A stretch of 7,071 nucleotides of DNA from JAPLGZ01 sp038225095 (lineage in GTDB: Bacteria > Chloroflexota > Anaerolineae > Caldilineales > Caldilineaceae): assembly GCA_038225095.1 (NCBI GenBank), contig JBBREZ010000370.1, forward strand, positions 1 to 7,071, read 5' to 3'. The position numbers and the translations under genes were made by a program. The notes below the pieces were generated by a model. It searched no databases, was not told the origin of the DNA, and was given only the letters and a program-made list of their open reading frames with translations. Positions 5,243 to 7,071 of the stretch are shown one piece after another. The first letter of the stretch is position 1; each line of letters begins with the position of its first letter.

Positions 5243-6430
5243 CTAGAACGTTACTTCCTGACGCGTCTCAATCTTCGCATCGTCTAGATCCATGCCAATC
5301 CCCGGCGTGGTCGGCAAGGTAACGAACCCGTTCACCGGTTTAAGTGGATGCTTGAGGAAGAACTGGTGAATCTCGTTCCACTTGACCAAATATTCCAACA
5401 ACGGGCAGGTGGTCTGCGGCCAGGCGGCGATAACGTGGGCTGAAGCCGGTGTGGAGTGGCCGTGTGGAATCACAACCAAATCATACGCCGAGGCCAGCGC
5501 CAGAATTTTCTGCATTTCGGAAATGCCACCGGCCCAGTAAATATCTGGTTGCAGCACGTCACATGCGCCCGCGTCCATCAACTGTTTCAGACCCCAACGC
5601 GTATACTCATGTTCGCCGCCCGAAATCGGGATGCGCACGTTGCGGCGAATTTCGGCGTACTGCGCAATTTTGTCGGGCAGCACCGGTTCTTCGATCCAGC
5701 GCGGGTGGTACTCTTCCATACGCGCGGCCATTTGAATCGTGTAGGGCACGTCCCAACTCATCCAACAATCGAGCATAATGTCTACGTCTGGGCCAACCGC
5801 TTCGCGCAGCGTGCGCACCAAGCGCAAATTGCGGGCGATGCCAGCCGCGCCGTCGGTGGGGCCATCACGGAAAAACCATTTGGTTGCGCCGTAGCCTTGC
5901 TTCACCAATTCCTGCGCCCGTTCTTGCACCAATTCTGGGTCGAGCGAATAGCCGAGCGCGCTGGCATAGGCTGGAATTTTGTCACGCGTGGGACCGCCGA
6001 GCAATTGATAGACGGGGGCATTAAAGTGCCGCCCCTTCAGATCCCACAGCGCACAATCGACGACGCTGATCGCCATCATCACTGCGCCCTTGCGCCCGTG
6101 CACCATCATGCGGTACATGCGGTCCCAAATCCGTTCAATCGCCAGCGGGTCGTGACCAATCAAGAGCGGCGCCAGCTGGTTACTGATAATATAAGCTAAG
6201 TCTTCGGGCATGGGACCACCGATGCCGTAGACACCGTCGTCGGTTTCAATTTGGAGAAAATGGGCAACGTTGCGATATTTGCCATCACCAATTTTTTCGA
6301 GCCAGGGACTGCCTTCCGCCTTGTGTTCGGGATAAATGTCTGCCGGGCGAACTAGGCGCTCTTCCCAAAATTCGCCTTGATATTCAAGCACGCCAGACAG
6401 TTTAAACACGCGCACTTTGGTGATCTTCAT
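5243..6430 (-). CDS. L-rhamnonate-dehydratase-like enolase superfamily enzyme
   Basis: A 395-residue cytosolic enzyme of the mandelate racemase group of the enolase superfamily, full length. It most resembles L-rhamnonate dehydratase, which removes water from an acid sugar to give a 2-keto-3-deoxy acid. The capping domain covers about 1-130 and the barrel 140-370. Mg ligands: D221 in MLDCWMSWDV, E247 in WIEEP, E273 in GGEH. Catalytic partners: H274, D296 (LQPD) and the general base H323 (IPHGHS). Spacing D221-E247 (26) and D296-H323 (27) equals that of E. coli RhmD (226-252, 302-329). An active-site histidine of the RhmD N-terminus seems replaced by R25 in EERLVRP, so the exact acid sugar may differ. 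The start is backed by AGGAGG seven bases upstream. The ceramidase-fold gene lies downstream, and a sugar transporter is on the other strand. It could also act on another sugar acid. Confidence 0.88.
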   Translation of the reverse strand: MKITKVRVFKLSGVLEYQGEFWEERLVRPADIYPEHKAEGSPWLEKIGDGKYRNVAHFLQIETDDGVYGIGGPMPEDLAYIISNQLAPLLIGHDPLAIERIWDRMYRMMVHGRKGAVMMAISVVDCALWDLKGRHFNAPVYQLLGGPTRDKIPAYASALGYSLDPELVQERAQELVKQGYGATKWFFRDGPTDGAAGIARNLRLVRTLREAVGPDVDIMLDCWMSWDVPYTIQMAARMEEYHPRWIEEPVLPDKIAQYAEIRRNVRIPISGGEHEYTRWGLKQLMDAGACDVLQPDIYWAGGISEMQKILALASAYDLVVIPHGHSTPASAHVIAAWPQTTCPLLEYLVKWNEIHQFFLKHPLKPVNGFVTLPTTPGIGMDLDDAKIETRQEVTF

Positions 6431-6469
6431 ATTTTTTCCTCCTGCTGCGGGTTTGTGTAATGATTGTTG

Positions 6470-6635
6470 GTGCTATACCAAAATCAATTTGTTTAGCGGC
6501 GTTTTTACCCCACTCGCGCGCCTAGGCAGGGGAGGGAACCGCCATGGGGCAGACGAAGTAACTGTTCATCCCCAGCAGGGGGAGGTTAGGCGGGAGTCTA
6601 AATCGCCGCTAAACAAATTGATATCAGCATAGTGC
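6470..6635. repeat. MITE-like or REP-like long inverted repeat element
   Basis: Arms 6470-6501 and 6604-6635 are inverted copies matching at 26 of 32 positions, including a perfect 19-bp core (6483-6501 and 6604-6622). The 102-bp interior has palindrome-prone CAGGGGAGG/CAGGGGGAGG stretches and a CCTAGG site, but no gene. The layout fits a non-autonomous element or a large extragenic palindrome inserted upstream of the dehydratase gene. No transposase is present and no target duplication could be fixed with confidence. Confidence 0.6.
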
Positions 6636-6681
6636 ACCAGAAGCTATTATACACGGAATCGTTTGGCTTACCAGTTGCACA

Positions 6682-6714
6682 AAAACTCGCGCCCCAACTA
6701 GGGGCGCGAGTTTT
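6682..6714 (-). terminator. Rho-independent terminator, 14-bp perfect stem
   Basis: AAAACTCGCGCCCC (6682-6695), loop AACTA, then GGGGCGCGAGTTTT (6701-6714). The GC-rich stem flanked by A and T runs works in both directions. On the - strand it lies 43 bases past the carbonic anhydrase stop codon and should end that transcript, insulating the dehydratase gene. It would also stop + strand reading. Confidence 0.85.
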
Positions 6715-6757
6715 AACTTTATGTACGCATCAGGCATTGACAAACGGCTGGTAAGCT

Positions 6758-6994
6758 TTAGCGGGCCTTGCCGGCTGCGGTAGCGGCCGGCACCTCGATC
6801 AATTTACCCGACTTTACGTCATAGATGTAGCCATAGACAGGAATATTGCCGGGCACGAGTGGGTGGTTACGAATGCGCTTGACATCGGCTTCAACGCTTT
6901 GCGCCTGGTCTGTGATCGTAAGCCAACTAATAACCAATGGTGCTAGTTTGAGGAAGTCATGAGAAATAGCTAAACTATTGCAAACACCGACCAA
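6758..6994 (-). pseudogene. C-terminal end of a beta-carbonic anhydrase, cut by an insertion sequence
   Basis: The 78-codon open frame has two parts. From about 6920 down to the stop at 6758 it encodes TDQAQSVEADVKRIRNHPLV, then PGNIPVYGYIYDVKSGKLIEV and a short AATAAGKAR tail. This is the C-terminal helix and last strands of a beta-class carbonic anhydrase (the ...SV..D....R..PL.P..IPV.G.IYDVK.G.L pattern), which interconverts CO2 and bicarbonate in the cytosol. The preceding 25 residues (MVGVCNSLAISHDFLKLAPL...) do not fit the family, and the Zn-ligand motifs CxDxR and HxxC that should lie upstream are absent. A transposase gene begins at 7021 on the other strand, so these residues are most likely translated from the insertion-sequence end. 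The fragment cannot be active. A perfect terminator follows. Confidence 0.75.
6948..6976 (+). promoter_or_regulatory. Possible transposase promoter
   Basis: TTGAGG (6948-6953), a 17-bp spacer, and TAAACT (6971-6976). Each box matches four of six consensus bases. Spacing is ideal and the start would fall near 6983, about 38 bases before the transposase ATG. Confidence 0.35.
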
Positions 6995-7020
6995 AGTATG
7001 AGCAAAAGGAGCTAACTCTC

Positions 7021-7071
7021 ATGACCGCCATTGATTTTATCACAATCTTGTTTTGCCGAATAGACGAAGAG
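7021..7071 (+). CDS. Transposase N-terminus (partial)
   Basis: The first 17 codons of a gene that runs off the window: MTAIDFITILFCRIDEE. The ATG is preceded by AAAGGAG with nine bases between, a good ribosome binding site. The D-F-I-I/T-x-x-F-C-x-I/V-D-(D/E) start is, from memory, typical of IS4/IS982-type DDE transposases abundant in Chloroflexota, but 17 residues cannot settle the family. Its position, head to head with a truncated carbonic anhydrase gene, fits an insertion into that gene. Confidence 0.5.
   Translation, partial: MTAIDFITILFCRIDEE

Larger units (their letters stand above)
6431..6757. other. Gene-free stretch between dehydratase and carbonic anhydrase genes
   Basis: This 327-bp region holds the dehydratase ribosome binding site (AGGAGG, within 6431-6445 on the - strand), the MITE-like palindrome (6470-6635) and the terminator stem (6682-6714). 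A short + strand open frame over 6417-6632 lies in the palindrome and has no coding look. The dehydratase promoter must lie here or in the palindrome, but I could not place it. Confidence 0.6.
6920..7071 (+). mobile_element. Left end of an insertion sequence (IS4/IS982-like), boundary approximate
   Basis: Between the point where carbonic anhydrase similarity ends (about 6915-6925) and the transposase start at 7021 lies about 100 bp of non-coding sequence with a promoter-like pair, as expected for an insertion-sequence end. The terminal inverted repeat cannot be defined because the right end lies outside the window. The element continues past 7071. Confidence 0.5.

Noticed and set aside
5456..6199. 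247-codon + strand open frame
   Set aside because: It lies fully antisense to the well-supported dehydratase gene and its translation has no family features.
6417..6632. 71-codon + strand open frame
   Set aside because: It covers the MITE-like palindrome and the start of the opposite-strand dehydratase gene; composition is repeat-derived.

Overview
The window looks like a chromosomal piece of an uncultured or lightly studied Chloroflexota bacterium (Anaerolineae/Caldilineae-like). This is inferred from moderate GC content, the style of the proteins (CUT1 sugar transporter without a local ATPase, rhamnonate-dehydratase-like enolase-superfamily enzyme, cytosolic ceramidase-fold protein), a small charged antitoxin-like protein of a type I associate with that phylum, and CTTGTCTCC-like intergenic micro-repeats. 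No rRNA, tRNA or CRISPR was seen, so taxonomy is an inference.

Left part (1-2980, + strand): an operon-like run of a carbohydrate ABC substrate-binding protein (C-terminal end only), a strong intercistronic hairpin, two CUT1 permeases overlapping by a 4-bp TTGA, and a GNAT acetyltransferase 29 bp further on. No ATPase gene is present; such systems usually share one encoded elsewhere.

Middle (2981-3627): a decayed accessory patch. A good sigma70-type promoter with a perfect 7-4-7 palindrome in its spacer drives a small gene that appears frameshifted by an AT duplication. It is followed by an N-terminal stub of a beta-lactamase-family serine hydrolase that stops abruptly, then by short repeats.

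Right part (3628-6430, - strand): a rhamnonate-dehydratase-like enolase-superfamily gene, then, 175 bp downstream with its own probable promoter, a cytosolic neutral-ceramidase-fold protein. With the sugar transporter they suggest uptake and catabolism of a sugar acid or amidated/glycosylated compound; the substrate is unknown.

Far right (6431-7071): a MITE-like long inverted repeat, a perfect 14-bp terminator stem, the C-terminal end of a beta-carbonic anhydrase on the - strand, and the left end of an insertion sequence whose transposase begins at 7021 (+). The insertion sequence appears to have cut off the rest of the carbonic anhydrase gene.

I did not find a clear new defence or enzymatic system. 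The most interesting items are the palindromic promoter with its broken small gene, the cytosolic ceramidase-fold/dehydratase pair, and the MITE-like palindrome.
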